From Euglena gracilis (taxonomy: Eukaryota > Euglenida > Euglenophyceae > Euglenales): DNA of 64,000 bases. The stretch is from the NCBI GenBank assembly GCA_039621445.1, contig CP154955.1, positions 41,424,426-41,488,425 of the forward strand. Reading direction: 5' to 3'. Shown one piece after another: positions 27,204-35,570 of the stretch (position 1 is the first letter of the stretch; every line of letters starts with the position of its first letter). The notes beneath the pieces were generated by a model, which made no database searches, was not told the origin of the DNA, and worked only from the letters and a program-made list of their open reading frames with translations. A program made the translations under genes and the position numbers.

Positions 27204-30182
27204 TTGATTTCCATGAAAGATGCCACATACCTGGTGTCCAGCGGCCCAGCAGAGCAAAAAGGAAGCCAGGAGAAGGCAGCTGAAGCTGGAAGAGACGGAG
27301 TCCCAGCTGAAGCCGGTGCAACCAACACAGACCGTCCAGCGACATCATCAGGAATTTCAAGGAAGAAACCTGGAATGGAGAAGAGTGGAGGAGCAGCAGG
27401 CGCTGGAGACGATGACGGGGCAGCAGCAGAACACCAGTCCGTGGCCGTCGCAACCCCCCCTCCTCCCAATCTCCCAGAGAAATTTCGATTCCAACAGTTC
27501 AACGACGGCCATGGAGCCTGGACAGTGGTGGCCAGAAAATCGAGGAAAAGAAATGGGGAGACAGGTCTGGCAGATTACCCCCCCTTTTTCTCATCACCAC
27601 CCCCCACCCAGGGGGAATCAAGGGCATGGAGACCCTTGTCATCAAGGCTATGGCAGCCTTTATCATCAAGGGCATGGAGCCCAGCTGCAAGGCTATGGAA
27701 GCCAAAAGCTCAGGCTGAAAAGCCATTATATTCAAAATCAAGGGGCCAATGGTGGCCAGTGGAGGCATCAAGACCTCAAGGCCAGTGGAGGCCATTTCAA
27801 CCATCCAAGCAAGCCCCACCCCCTTCAGGGGAAGGCCAATGGAGGCCATTATATCCAAGAGGCCAATGGAGGCCAGGGCCAAAGTATCAAGGCCAATGGA
27901 GGCCATTTCAACAAAAATCAAATGGCCATTGGAGGCCCATGCATTCAAGACCACAGCCCTTGGGGGGGAGGCCCAAGAATGGCTACACCAGGGCCCCCCC
28001 AGAAGATAATCAGCCCACACCCCCCAGCTGTATATGTACCTCCCCACTGCAGACACAGACCTTCCCCCATTTTTCAAAAACAGGGGGAAAGCCTGTCTTT
28101 GAACAGCCCTATGGCAGGGCCAGAGGTGACCCCAGTGATGGGGCAGCCAGAGAGGACCCCAGTGATGGGGCAGCCAGAGCTGACCCCAGTGATGGGGCAG
28201 CCAGGGGGAAGGACCCCAGTGATGGGGCCTGTGGAATCCCCAGATACATTACACCCAGGGGTACCCCCTTTCAGAGCCCTGCAGGCCAGTATCCCCCATT
28301 GGGAAAAGGCAGGAGCCAGCAGAGAGGTATTAAACCTGATAAGGGAAGGTGTTATGGCAGATCTTCCCCTCCCCCCTCAAATGTCCAAAAAAGTTCCATT
28401 CAAGACCCCCCAAGAAATAATGACTGCCCAAAAAATTCTGAGAGAATACGAATGTGCAGGGGCAACCAGACAAATCCCCCCAGAGGAGGCAAAACATTTT
28501 GTTCCTTATTTTATCATTTCCAAAAAGGAAGGGGAAAAGACCAAAGAAAGACTGATATCAGATTGTCGACAGTTAAATCTCCATTTTACCCCACAGAAAT
28601 TCAGATTGGAACATATGGGAAACATCTTCCCATATCTAAGAAAAGGTTGGTTCTGTGGAAAAATAGACCTGAAAGATGCATACTTCCACTTAAAACTGCA
28701 CAGCAGTCTGGAGAAACATGTGTGCATGCAGGTGGGGGGGGGGAAACGTGGCAGTTTCAAGCTGCATGCTTTGGCATAAGCAGCCTGCCACAAAAGTTTA
28801 TGACTCTCATGAGAGTCTGGGAAAGGAAATGGAGGAAGGAAGGAAAGGTAGTTTTCATCTACCTGGACGATGTTTTGCTGTTAGCCCCCAGCAAAAAGAC
28901 AGCAGCCCAGCATTTGGCAGAAATGAAAAAAGATCTTTTACTGGCAGGTTTCAGAATAAACCTCCCCAAATCATGTCTAGAACCAACACAGGAAATAAAG
29001 CATTTGGGCCAGTGGATCAATTTGAAAAAAGGCCAGCTGGAAATTCCACAGGAAAAACTAAAATCCTTAAGAAAGGAGCTAGGCAAGGTGCTCACAGCAC
29101 AAAAGATGAGCTGCAGAAAACTCAGTTCTATTGTGGGGCAGGTCAGAAGCTATTTAGTCTCCATGCCATTTCTCAGAATTCTGACAGATCAACTTTGCAA
29201 AATGGTGGATTTACACACAAAATGGGGTTGGGACCACACCCTAACCATTCCCCAGGGGGTCAAAGATCAAATTGTGGAGTTAAAAGCGTTTTTGCAGCCA
29301 GGTGTGGGCAGAGCCTTTCAATCCCAGGCCTCTCAGGATCTGTTTTCAGACAGCAGCACCTGGCAGTGGGGGGGGCTGGACAAAAACTCAGGCCAAAAAG
29401 TGCAGGATTTTTGGAGGGACCTGCACATCCTTCACATCAACCAAAAAGAATTGATGTCAGCAGTGGAGACAGTAAAAAGTCTGGCAAAACCAAAACAAAC
29501 CGTAATGCTTCATGTGGACAGCCAGGTGGCTGTAAGTTATCTAACAAAATGGGGAGGCAAAAAGCCCTACCTAAATTCCATTTTAAAACCCCTGCTGTAT
29601 CATTGCCAAGAAAAGCAAATCAATTTGCAGGTGGTTTGGGTTCCCACAAAAGAGCAATTGGCAGACTCCCTGACCAGGGAGCAAAAGGACCCAGGGGATT
29701 ATACCCTAAACCTACATATCTTTCACCAAATCCTGAAATTTTTCAGACAGGACATCACCCCAGAGGTGGACATGTTTTGCACACCCAGCAACAAAAAATT
29801 CCCCAAGTTTGTTTGTCGATACCCCCACCAAGGGGCTTTGCTGGTGGATGCCTTGAAGGCAGATTTGAGGGGCCTCCCCCCAGTTTATGCAAACCCCCCC
29901 TGGAGCATCATTCCCCAATGGGTTCAGAGATTAATGTTAAACCCAGACCTGACTTGTCTGTTGATCGTACCCCACTGGGCTTCAACATCATGGTGGCGCC
30001 AATTAATGGCAATCAGAAAGCCAGGCAGCAAAGTTTTGTTGGTACCCCCCCAATGGGGTCTATTCACCAACTGCTGGGGGGAGGAGATGCCCCCCCCAAG
30101 GTGGAAATTGGCCTGCTTGATTGTGTCAGGCAAATATTACAATCCCAGGAAGTTTCGATGTCCAGTATCGACACTTACATAA
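27204..30182 (+). CDS. DIRS-C frame 3: gag start and RT (palm onward) / RNase H / methyltransferase-like
   Basis: Open for 992 codons. The first part carries the conserved gag motif MKDA (27213) and FNDGHGAWTVVARK (near 27500). From about 28745 it is the RT C-terminal half with catalytic YLDD at 28860-28871 and KHLGQWINLKKGQ. RNase H follows: LFSDSSTWQWGG near 29342, INQKELMSAVE near 29440, MLHVDSQVAVSYL near 29507 and LADSLTR near 29660. Then the Dam-like domain, with EVDMFCTPSNKKFPKF near 29765, YANPPWSII near 29887 and PHWASTSWW near 29970. It terminates after TNCWGEEMPPPRW. RT fingers are in frame 1, so the real protein needs a shift at the G10 run at 28734-28743. The middle (27600-28740) of this frame may be a shadow. 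Confidence 0.85.
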   Translation: MISMKDATYLVSSGPAEQKGSQEKAAEAGRDGVPAEAGATNTDRPATSSGISRKKPGMEKSGGAAGAGDDDGAAAEHQSVAVATPPPPNLPEKFRFQQFNDGHGAWTVVARKSRKRNGETGLADYPPFFSSPPPTQGESRAWRPLSSRLWQPLSSRAWSPAARLWKPKAQAEKPLYSKSRGQWWPVEASRPQGQWRPFQPSKQAPPPSGEGQWRPLYPRGQWRPGPKYQGQWRPFQQKSNGHWRPMHSRPQPLGGRPKNGYTRAPPEDNQPTPPSCICTSPLQTQTFPHFSKTGGKPVFEQPYGRARGDPSDGAAREDPSDGAARADPSDGAARGKDPSDGACGIPRYITPRGTPFQSPAGQYPPLGKGRSQQRGIKPDKGRCYGRSSPPPSNVQKSSIQDPPRNNDCPKNSERIRMCRGNQTNPPRGGKTFCSLFYHFQKGRGKDQRKTDIRLSTVKSPFYPTEIQIGTYGKHLPISKKRLVLWKNRPERCILPLKTAQQSGETCVHAGGGGETWQFQAACFGISSLPQKFMTLMRVWERKWRKEGKVVFIYLDDVLLLAPSKKTAAQHLAEMKKDLLLAGFRINLPKSCLEPTQEIKHLGQWINLKKGQLEIPQEKLKSLRKELGKVLTAQKMSCRKLSSIVGQVRSYLVSMPFLRILTDQLCKMVDLHTKWGWDHTLTIPQGVKDQIVELKAFLQPGVGRAFQSQASQDLFSDSSTWQWGGLDKNSGQKVQDFWRDLHILHINQKELMSAVETVKSLAKPKQTVMLHVDSQVAVSYLTKWGGKKPYLNSILKPLLYHCQEKQINLQVVWVPTKEQLADSLTREQKDPGDYTLNLHIFHQILKFFRQDITPEVDMFCTPSNKKFPKFVCRYPHQGALLVDALKADLRGLPPVYANPPWSIIPQWVQRLMLNPDLTCLLIVPHWASTSWWRQLMAIRKPGSKVLLVPPQWGLFTNCWGEEMPPPRWKLACLIVSGKYYNPRKFRCPVSTLT
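27220..28779 (+). CDS. DIRS-C frame 1: gag-like linker and RT N-terminal half
   Basis: A 519-residue ORF overlapping the frame-3 ORF. Its last ~180 residues are the RT fingers: PYFIISKKEGEKTKERLISD near 28503, FRLEHMGNIFPYL, then GKIDLKDAYFHLKL near 28660 with the first catalytic Asp. It runs out of frame at the G10 run and stops at 28777-28779. Upstream are repeat-encoded segments (TPVMGQPE repeats near 28130-28225) and Gly/His/Gln-rich sequence. Whether frame 1 or 3 encodes the gag part between 27250 and 28100 cannot be decided by eye. Confidence 0.75.
   Translation: MPHTWCPAAQQSKKEARRRQLKLEETESQLKPVQPTQTVQRHHQEFQGRNLEWRRVEEQQALETMTGQQQNTSPWPSQPPLLPISQRNFDSNSSTTAMEPGQWWPENRGKEMGRQVWQITPPFSHHHPPPRGNQGHGDPCHQGYGSLYHQGHGAQLQGYGSQKLRLKSHYIQNQGANGGQWRHQDLKASGGHFNHPSKPHPLQGKANGGHYIQEANGGQGQSIKANGGHFNKNQMAIGGPCIQDHSPWGGGPRMATPGPPQKIISPHPPAVYVPPHCRHRPSPIFQKQGESLSLNSPMAGPEVTPVMGQPERTPVMGQPELTPVMGQPGGRTPVMGPVESPDTLHPGVPPFRALQASIPHWEKAGASREVLNLIREGVMADLPLPPQMSKKVPFKTPQEIMTAQKILREYECAGATRQIPPEEAKHFVPYFIISKKEGEKTKERLISDCRQLNLHFTPQKFRLEHMGNIFPYLRKGWFCGKIDLKDAYFHLKLHSSLEKHVCMQVGGGKRGSFKLHALA
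27760..27960 (+). repeat. GGCCAATGGAGGCC minisatellite in DIRS-C gag
   Basis: GGCCARTGGAGGCCA recurs about six times at irregular spacing of 20-60 bp, encoding repeated GQWRP or NGGH units depending on frame. A GGCC-rich relative lies in the gag fragment at 10080-10230. Confidence 0.7.
28121..28228 (+). repeat. 27-bp tandem repeat, nearly 4 units, in DIRS-C
   Basis: GACCCCAGTGATGGGGCAGC is repeated four times with 27-29-bp periodicity. In frame 1 it encodes TPVMGQPE units. It lies between the gag and RT regions. Confidence 0.85.
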
Positions 30183-31723
30183 AAAATCTGGGAAATGTCA
30201 AGAGATATGATTCAGCCTTCAGGACATTGGTGGGCCAATTGTTGCACAAAGGGGTGCCCCTGCAGGACTGCACAGTCCACAAGATGGCCGAGGCCATCCT
30301 TGATTTGGCTGTTCACAGCCTCAACACTGCACGAAATGCATATGCAGCAGTTTTATTACTCCCAGGGTTTGGGTCATTGAGGTTTTCCCCTCTTTTGTCT
30401 CCATTGAAAAGGAAATGGAATTCCAATGTCTGCAAGTATGCCCATTTCTGGGACCCCACTGATTTTCTAAACAACATCATCAGACAATCAAGACCCCTCT
30501 CAGAACTCTCTGTGAAAGAGCTCAGAAACAGACTCATCATTTGTTGGAGGCTTTTGGCCCTCCACAGGGGGGTTGATTTAGCCAGGACACAGCGAAAAAT
30601 CAGTTTCGTGGGAGAAAAAATTTTCATTTTATTGCAAAGAAAAGGGTGGCAATTCCCAAGATGGGAGGAAGTTTTGAATTTGCCACACACCCCCCTCATA
30701 AGCCCATGGCATTTATTGAAAGAGTATGTGGAAAGGACAGCCCACATGGTTGGACACAAAAATAATTTGTTATGGTCTTTGGATGGTAAACGACCTTTGA
30801 CATCAGAAAGGGTGAATTCCCTTACCAAAGAAATTCTGCAGGAGGGGGGGGTGGACACCACCCACTGGAAACCCCACAGCACCAGAGGGGCTGGGGTTTT
30901 ATGGTGGAAAAATGCTGGGTTGCAAGTGGAAGAAGTCCAGCAGCTGGGTCAGTGGAAAAATTTTGGGGCCTTCCAAGCTCATTATTTGAGGCTGGGTGTC
31001 GTTTCAAAAATTCAAACAATTATGGCCCAAAAAGGGGTGCACAGTACCTCACCATCTCGCAGTGCGGAGCCCGAATGGTCTCGGACTCCCACGACAGAGG
31101 AAGGGGGAGGAAGGGACCAAGAGGGCGAAGCACAAGAAGATGGTGAGCCCAACCCCCCCACCCAAAAATCCAGCAGAAAAAGAAAAACATCCCAACCAGA
31201 AAAGGGACCCCCGACCAAGCAGCCCCAACCACCCACCCAGAAACACAGAAAGAGACCACCATCCCCATCAGGGGGGGGGGGCCCCACCAAGCGACCATGG
31301 GAGAGGGGGGGGGGGCAGGGCCACGGCGGTTCAGCTTCGCCAAGGTGTCGGAGGAGGCCTCATCATCGCCAACTCCGGCAACAAAGGCGCAGTAAGAAGC
31401 ACCCCCCGCGCACGCACAAACACACCAGAACAGAACAGCCGGCAAGGAAAGCAGGACCTCACCATCTTCTTGTGCTTCGCCCTCTTGGTCCCTTCCTCCC
31501 CCTTCCTCTGTCGTGGGAGTCCGAGATTTCATTTCCCCCTTTTTTGCCTCTGGAATCCTTTGGTTTTCTTTTGTCCCATCTGGCTTGGCTTTTGGACCCC
31601 AATTCCCAGGTGTTTCTGCCCGTATTGGGCTTGGGGTTCCTTCTTCTTTCTGGTCTTTCTGACCACTGTGGTCCGCAGTCCGTGGCCGTCACTGGGTGGG
31701 GTTTTTTCTGGGAATTTTTTTGA
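28718..31723 (+). CDS. DIRS-C tyrosine recombinase (ORF3)
   Basis: Frame 2 is open for 1,001 codons; the recombinase itself starts near 30090 and ends near 31015. The N-terminal SAM-like domain includes SIDTYIKNLGNVKRYDSAF (30162) and TARNAYAAVLLLPGFGSLRF (near 30327). The first catalytic Arg is in LHRGVDLARTQRK (near 30560). Then come WHLLKEYVERTAHM and the HxxR box HSTRGAG near 30876. QLGQWKNFGAFQAHYLRLG near 30940-31000 contains the Tyr nucleophile candidate. All expected residues are present, so it may be active. It overlaps the end of the methyltransferase-like frame, the usual DIRS arrangement. The Lys/Pro-rich tail runs through the ICR and right ITR, with the stop outside the element. 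The first 450 codons are probably not translated. Confidence 0.85.
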   Translation: MCACRWGGGNVAVSSCMLWHKQPATKVYDSHESLGKEMEEGRKGSFHLPGRCFAVSPQQKDSSPAFGRNEKRSFTGRFQNKPPQIMSRTNTGNKAFGPVDQFEKRPAGNSTGKTKILKKGARQGAHSTKDELQKTQFYCGAGQKLFSLHAISQNSDRSTLQNGGFTHKMGLGPHPNHSPGGQRSNCGVKSVFAARCGQSLSIPGLSGSVFRQQHLAVGGAGQKLRPKSAGFLEGPAHPSHQPKRIDVSSGDSKKSGKTKTNRNASCGQPGGCKLSNKMGRQKALPKFHFKTPAVSLPRKANQFAGGLGSHKRAIGRLPDQGAKGPRGLYPKPTYLSPNPEIFQTGHHPRGGHVLHTQQQKIPQVCLSIPPPRGFAGGCLEGRFEGPPPSLCKPPLEHHSPMGSEINVKPRPDLSVDRTPLGFNIMVAPINGNQKARQQSFVGTPPMGSIHQLLGGGDAPPKVEIGLLDCVRQILQSQEVSMSSIDTYIKNLGNVKRYDSAFRTLVGQLLHKGVPLQDCTVHKMAEAILDLAVHSLNTARNAYAAVLLLPGFGSLRFSPLLSPLKRKWNSNVCKYAHFWDPTDFLNNIIRQSRPLSELSVKELRNRLIICWRLLALHRGVDLARTQRKISFVGEKIFILLQRKGWQFPRWEEVLNLPHTPLISPWHLLKEYVERTAHMVGHKNNLLWSLDGKRPLTSERVNSLTKEILQEGGVDTTHWKPHSTRGAGVLWWKNAGLQVEEVQQLGQWKNFGAFQAHYLRLGVVSKIQTIMAQKGVHSTSPSRSAEPEWSRTPTTEEGGGRDQEGEAQEDGEPNPPTQKSSRKRKTSQPEKGPPTKQPQPPTQKHRKRPPSPSGGGGPTKRPWERGGGQGHGGSASPRCRRRPHHRQLRQQRRSKKHPPRTHKHTRTEQPARKAGPHHLLVLRPLGPFLPLPLSWESEISFPPFLPLESFGFLLSHLAWLLDPNSQVFLPVLGLGFLLLSGLSDHCGPQSVAVTGWGFFWEFF
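31046..31145 (+). repeat. DIRS-C internal complementary region (ICR)
   Basis: 31046-31080 is the exact complement of the left end (26943-26977, 35 bp). 31078-31143 is the exact complement of the right end (31461-31526, 66 bp). The two halves meet at GGTCTCGG, marking the circle junction and hence the exact element ends. Confidence 0.95.
31368..31466 (+). repeat. DIRS-C right ITR
   Basis: Inverted partner of 26967-27064. The two arms are almost identical, including the GCACGCACAAACACACCAGA block. Confidence 0.95.
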
Positions 31724-31813
31724 TGAAGGTATCTGGGGGGGAAGTGACGGCCACGGCTCGCCACGTTTTGCCCGCACCTCCAGGCTCTCCAGCCGCTGTG
31801 GCCACTGCTGCAT
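31529..31813 (-). pseudogene. DIRS-D/F gag-like N-terminus
   Basis: A 94-codon minus-strand ORF with the group's conserved DGHGLRTTVVRKTRKKKE motif near 31660-31690, equivalent to DGHGAWTVVARK in C. It runs into the end of element C at 31526. The rest of the gag is at 20493-21641. Confidence 0.6.
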
Positions 31814-31971
31814 TGTTCATTGAAGTCCAAATGGGACATTAAAAATTGACTTTTCAGTTCGTATTCGTCTGGTTTGTGTCCTTCTGGATATTGAGTTGAT
31901 ATTGACTTGGTTCTTCTCCCTTCGAGACTCTGGTCCTTTCCTCTGGGTGTCGAAGGGCAAATTAAGAGTCA

Positions 31972-32071
31972 GCCAACTCCGGCGAAAAAAGGCACTATGC
32001 GGGACGTCCTAACCCAACGCACCAGAACAATCCAAACAACACCGCCGGCGAGCAAGGCATGGCCTCACAAG
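31972..32071 (-). repeat. DIRS-D/F left ITR
   Basis: Inverted partner of 17167-17265 at the other end of the 15-kb interrupted element. Confidence 0.82.
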
Positions 32072-32096
32072 GGAAAAGTGCGGAGCCCGAGGTGTC

Positions 32097-34269
32097 CTGG
32101 AAAAACCGTGGCTTGGGACGGAGGGCGTCACTTGCGACACACACAAAGACAAGGTGGGAGGTCGTGTTTCACGAAACATGCCCTCTCAGGGGGCGGTGGG
32201 CAAATCGGCAAAAGTTGACTCATATGAAAATTTCTTCCTTGTGTTTGGCAGGATCAATGCCGAAAACGTTGCAATTTTGAAATCAGCCAATCTCGCAGCC
32301 ATGACTGAACAGATTCCACCAAGCCACAAGTAGATGCAACAGGAGGGTTTCCGCGTCAACCGATGAAAGGTCAAGATGGCTAAAATGGTCAATAGACAAC
32401 GCAGGGCAAATGGTTGACATTATCAAACATGACAAAAACAAACAACCAGTTTTTTTTGAAAAAAATCTCACATATGACCGTGACGAAACATATCTGTGTT
32501 ATGAAGGGATGGGGCAGGGCGGTCCTTAAGCAAAAAAAAAAAAAAAAAAAATCCCGTCCCGGCACAGCCGAGAAATTTTTTTGAAAATCCATGACCGAAA
32601 AGTGGTCGTATTTTGCCCGAAACGGGTCGACTTCGGGAAAAAAAGTGATTCCTGGCACTTTTGGAACATCGCCCATCCGCCCATAGCGTCAAAAAATGCG
32701 TTTTTTCGACTTTTTGGTTTTCGACCCCCGTTCAAGTCCCGGTCGATCCTTGGTCGGGGGGCGGTCCTTAAGGGGCGGTCCTTAACGAAAAAAAAAAAAA
32801 AAAACTTCCCGTCCCTTATGGACCGCCCTGGGATGGGGAATTGTGGGGGAAATTGCAGAAAATTTGTTAATGGAAATGCACGAGATGACGTAGAAAACAT
32901 TTCACGGCTTTCTTTTCATTTTGCAACACAGGTGCATGCTTTGTACCATCCTCGACGTTTTTTTTTAAAAAAATACAAAACACATTGTTTTGGTGAGTTC
33001 AGGAACAAACTTATTGATTCAGAAATATGGAATTTTTTTTGGCCCAATGAAAGTTGCAAAATTTCTTGATGTTGAAATCAATTTCCAAAAGCAACTGGGG
33101 AAAAACAATACAAACCAAACCACGCATACTTTGCCAAAATACCACAAAATGCAACAAAATGCAGAAAAGGTGCTCTGAACCAACTGAAAACGTCTGAACC
33201 ATTTGAGGATCCGAGAAATGACCAGAACTAACTGTTCTATTTCGAGTTAATGCGGAGGGAGGAAAAGGGGAAAAAATGTGGGAAAAATTGTGGACAATTG
33301 CGAAGAAAGCATTGTTGACTATTTTGGAATTTTTTTTGGACCAAAATCAGAAAACACATTGGAAACCCCATTTCCACTTCGGTGCACAGCGACGGAGGGA
33401 AAACTTTCCAGGGAGGGGTCCCTGGCACCCCCAAGGGCCTCCAACTGGAAAAAATTATCCAGCCACGTGCATCACATGTTATCAATTAATTATCTATTAT
33501 TACTTAAAATAAGCTGGACCCCCCAGGTCCAGGTAATGGCTTTCCAGTGGCCAGTAAAATGGCCTCAAGCTCAAAGCTGAAGCCTGCTTCGAGCTGACTG
33601 CCTGCATAACCACATAAATCTCTCCACAAAAAGCGCAAAAAAAATGCGCAAAAAATGCAAAAATTGAATTGTTGTGTGCTTTTGAAAATTCAAAAAATCC
33701 AAAAAAATTACATTTCCTCTGCAGCATTCCAGTCGAAAAAAAGCACCCCCCTCATACTCGGAACAATTGTTAAAAATGGATTCCTGAAATGCGAAACACG
33801 CACTCTGCATGCTTCCCTCTGAGACACATGAGATAATTACAAATAATCAACAAATGAGTTTAACATCCATAAACTTCATATTCATGTCAAAATTATCCTC
33901 CTACTATTCCTGGCCATAAGCTGAAAATTGGGTGGAACTCCACAACTTCCAAGAATTAAAGAGAATCGGGCATTTTCCCAGAATATTGGCTAACTCTGAA
34001 ATATATGATTTTTCTTGAAGACATTTCAAAACAAGCCAGGGAGTTGCTATATACCTGCATTAACTGCACAATATTTTCAGCATTCACCCTTTGCAATTGT
34101 GAGAGAGGATGTCGGTGAGGGGAGCCAAACACACTGGCTTGAGCTGGCAGCGTGTCATCAAATTTGCAGTCAAGGTTTGATGGCAACCAATGCAAATAAA
34201 GCCGAGCTGGGACGTCAGCACACTCCTATTCACGGCAAACATCCTCTGGCATCACAATGTCACCCCCCG
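32097..34269. other. AT-rich stretch, no gene recognised
   Basis: Several ORFs of 60-160 codons exist but none resembles a protein. A GGGCGGTCCTTAA(G/C) motif followed by long A runs occurs twice, near 32518 and 32775, the second time preceded by another partial copy (GGGGCGGTCCTTAA). GGGCGGTCGTTAA appears again near 62199, so this is a dispersed repeat. The rest, 32900-34260, shows no repeat or coding signal by eye. Confidence 0.5.
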
Positions 34270-34927
34270 CTCACTTAATACACTGCGGACCCCCCCCCCC
34301 CACCTGCCGGGGGGTCTGGACTGACCCGGGGGGGCCAGACCAGGCTATTTTTTTTTGAACCAACCCCCGGGGGCAGGGATGGATGGGAAGCCTTGAGGGG
34401 GGGGGGTCGGACCCCCCACACGGAGAGGGGGGGGGGGCCGGACCCCCCCCCTCCCACCTTGAAACTGAGGGGGGGCCGAAAAAAATTCGATTTCATGGAC
34501 GGACAAAAGGCCGGAAATCAGGTCGAAATCGGTGAAAAATCCCTGATTTTTCTTTGAAAATCGATCCAAAAATGCTCATTTTTTGAATTTTTTTGAACAT
34601 TTTTTGGGGGAAAACACCAACACATCAAAAAATGGGCAATATGTCCAAAAGTCAGCAAAAAGGGTGGTTTTGCGCATTTTCTGGCGCGCAGCGCCGGAAG
34701 AAAATTTTCTGCTATTTTTGGCACCTGTCAAGGAGGGGGGGGTGGGGGGTCCGGACACCCCTCTCAACATCTAGGGGGGGGGGGGTGGGCCGGACCCCCC
34801 CAGACCAGGTTTTGAATAGTGCTGAGCTCTTAATAAGCGCGCCCCCACCCCTTCATTGACCCCCCCCATATATACCAGCCACTCCGTGGATCTCTTTGGA
34901 CTGAAATGCTAGGGTTTTGTGCCTGAA
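34270..34927. other. Poly-G/C-punctuated stretch, no gene
   Basis: G or C runs of 7-11 bases recur every 20-60 bp, with repeated CCGGACCCCCCC-type blocks at 34300-34460 and 34750-34800. Between them are A/T-rich AAAATTTTTTGAA segments. No coding signal. Confidence 0.5.
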
Positions 34928-35260
34928 ACGGGAGGCCAAGGGGTCAAAAAGCGCTCATTTTTGGCCCAAAAACGGGTTTTCCGGATCCGGGAGGGCAAAA
35001 AACATCGTTTTGGGCAAAATTTTTTTCGATTTTTTTCGACTTTTTTGACCCGGCTTTGACCCAAAATCAATGGGTTGGCGGCCCAAAACGGAGTGCTGGC
35101 GGGTCGAAAAACGCTCATTTTCGGCTCAAAAACAGTTTTTCCGGGTCCGGGAGGCCAAAAAACAGCGTTTCGGGCCAAAAATTTTTTTTCGATTTTTTTC
35201 GACTTTTTTGACCCGGGTTTGGCCCGAAGTCAATGGGTTGGCGGGGCCCCAATCATTAGA
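34928..35260 (+). repeat. ~170-bp direct repeat, 2 copies (left flank of satellite)
   Basis: Each unit has GTCAAAAAGCGCTCATTTT or GTCGAAAAACGCTCATTTT, TTTTCCGGRTCCGGGAGG, a T-rich TCGATTTTTTTCGACTTTTT tract, and CAATGGGTTGGCGG at its end. The same unit occurs at 48290-48605 (2 copies), 53820-54112 (2 copies) and partly at 41110-41170, always in the same orientation. Confidence 0.85.
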
Positions 35261-35267
35261 GTGGAGG

Positions 35268-35460
35268 GGGGGGGGGTACTGGCTAGTCGACCGACTAGTC
35301 GGTCGACTGGCTAGTCGACCGACTAGTCGGTCGACTAGCCAGTACCCCTACCGACTAGTCGACCGACTAGTCGGTGGACTAGTCGGTACAAGGGGGGGGG
35401 GGTACTGGCTATGGGAGCAACTGGCTAGTCGGTCGACTAGTCGACCGACTAGCCACTCTA
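35268..35460. repeat. Palindrome cluster (CTAGTCGACCGACTAG type)
   Basis: Repeated perfect palindromes built from GACTAGTCGGTCGACTAGTC units, including TCGGTCGACTAGTCGACCGA. Similar clusters lie at 41018-41100, 48200-48270, 48620-48800 and 53708-53780, that is, at every satellite block edge. Confidence 0.9.
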
Positions 35461-35545
35461 ATGTACCAAAAGGGGGGGGTCACCGATCTTTTAAGCCCCC
35501 CCCCCAACATTGATTTGACTTGATTTGACCTACAATTTCAAAGAA
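35420..35545 (+). repeat. Satellite block 1, left terminal inverted repeat
   Basis: Palindrome, then CACTCTAATGTACCAAAAGG, a G run, TCACCGATCTTTTAAGCCCC and an AT-rich inner part. Its reverse complement is at 40925-41056 on the other side of the array. Confidence 0.85.
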
Positions 35546-35570
35546 AACACGTCTGAAGCCTTCAAAGCAG

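Larger units (their letters stand above)
26943..31526 (+). mobile_element. DIRS-type retrotransposon C (best preserved)
   Basis: About 4.58 kb, from GACCATTCGGGCTCCGCAC at 26943 to GGGAGTCCGAGA ending at 31526. ITRs at 26967-27064 and 31368-31466 are nearly identical. The ICR at 31046-31143 matches the complements of both ends exactly, 35 and 66 bp. Gag-like, RT-RNase H-methyltransferase-like and recombinase frames are long and overlap as in other DIRS elements. The only obvious defect is a frame change at a G10 run in the RT. GTT precedes its left end. Confidence 0.93.
31527..32096 (-). mobile_element. DIRS-type retrotransposon D/F, 5' portion
   Basis: Left end of the interrupted minus-strand element. 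On the minus strand the terminus GACACCTCGGGCTCCGCAC starts at 32096, followed by the ITR and the gag start. Sequence at 31540-31800 aligns with E (10620-10830), which shows where D/F was interrupted by B and C. About 40-60 bp present in E seem to be missing at the junction. Confidence 0.75.

Noticed and set aside
32581-33069. 162-codon ORF MKIHDRKVVVFCPKRVDFGK...
   Set aside because: It spans A-runs and the GGGCGGTCCTTAA repeats and has no protein-like conservation or domain.
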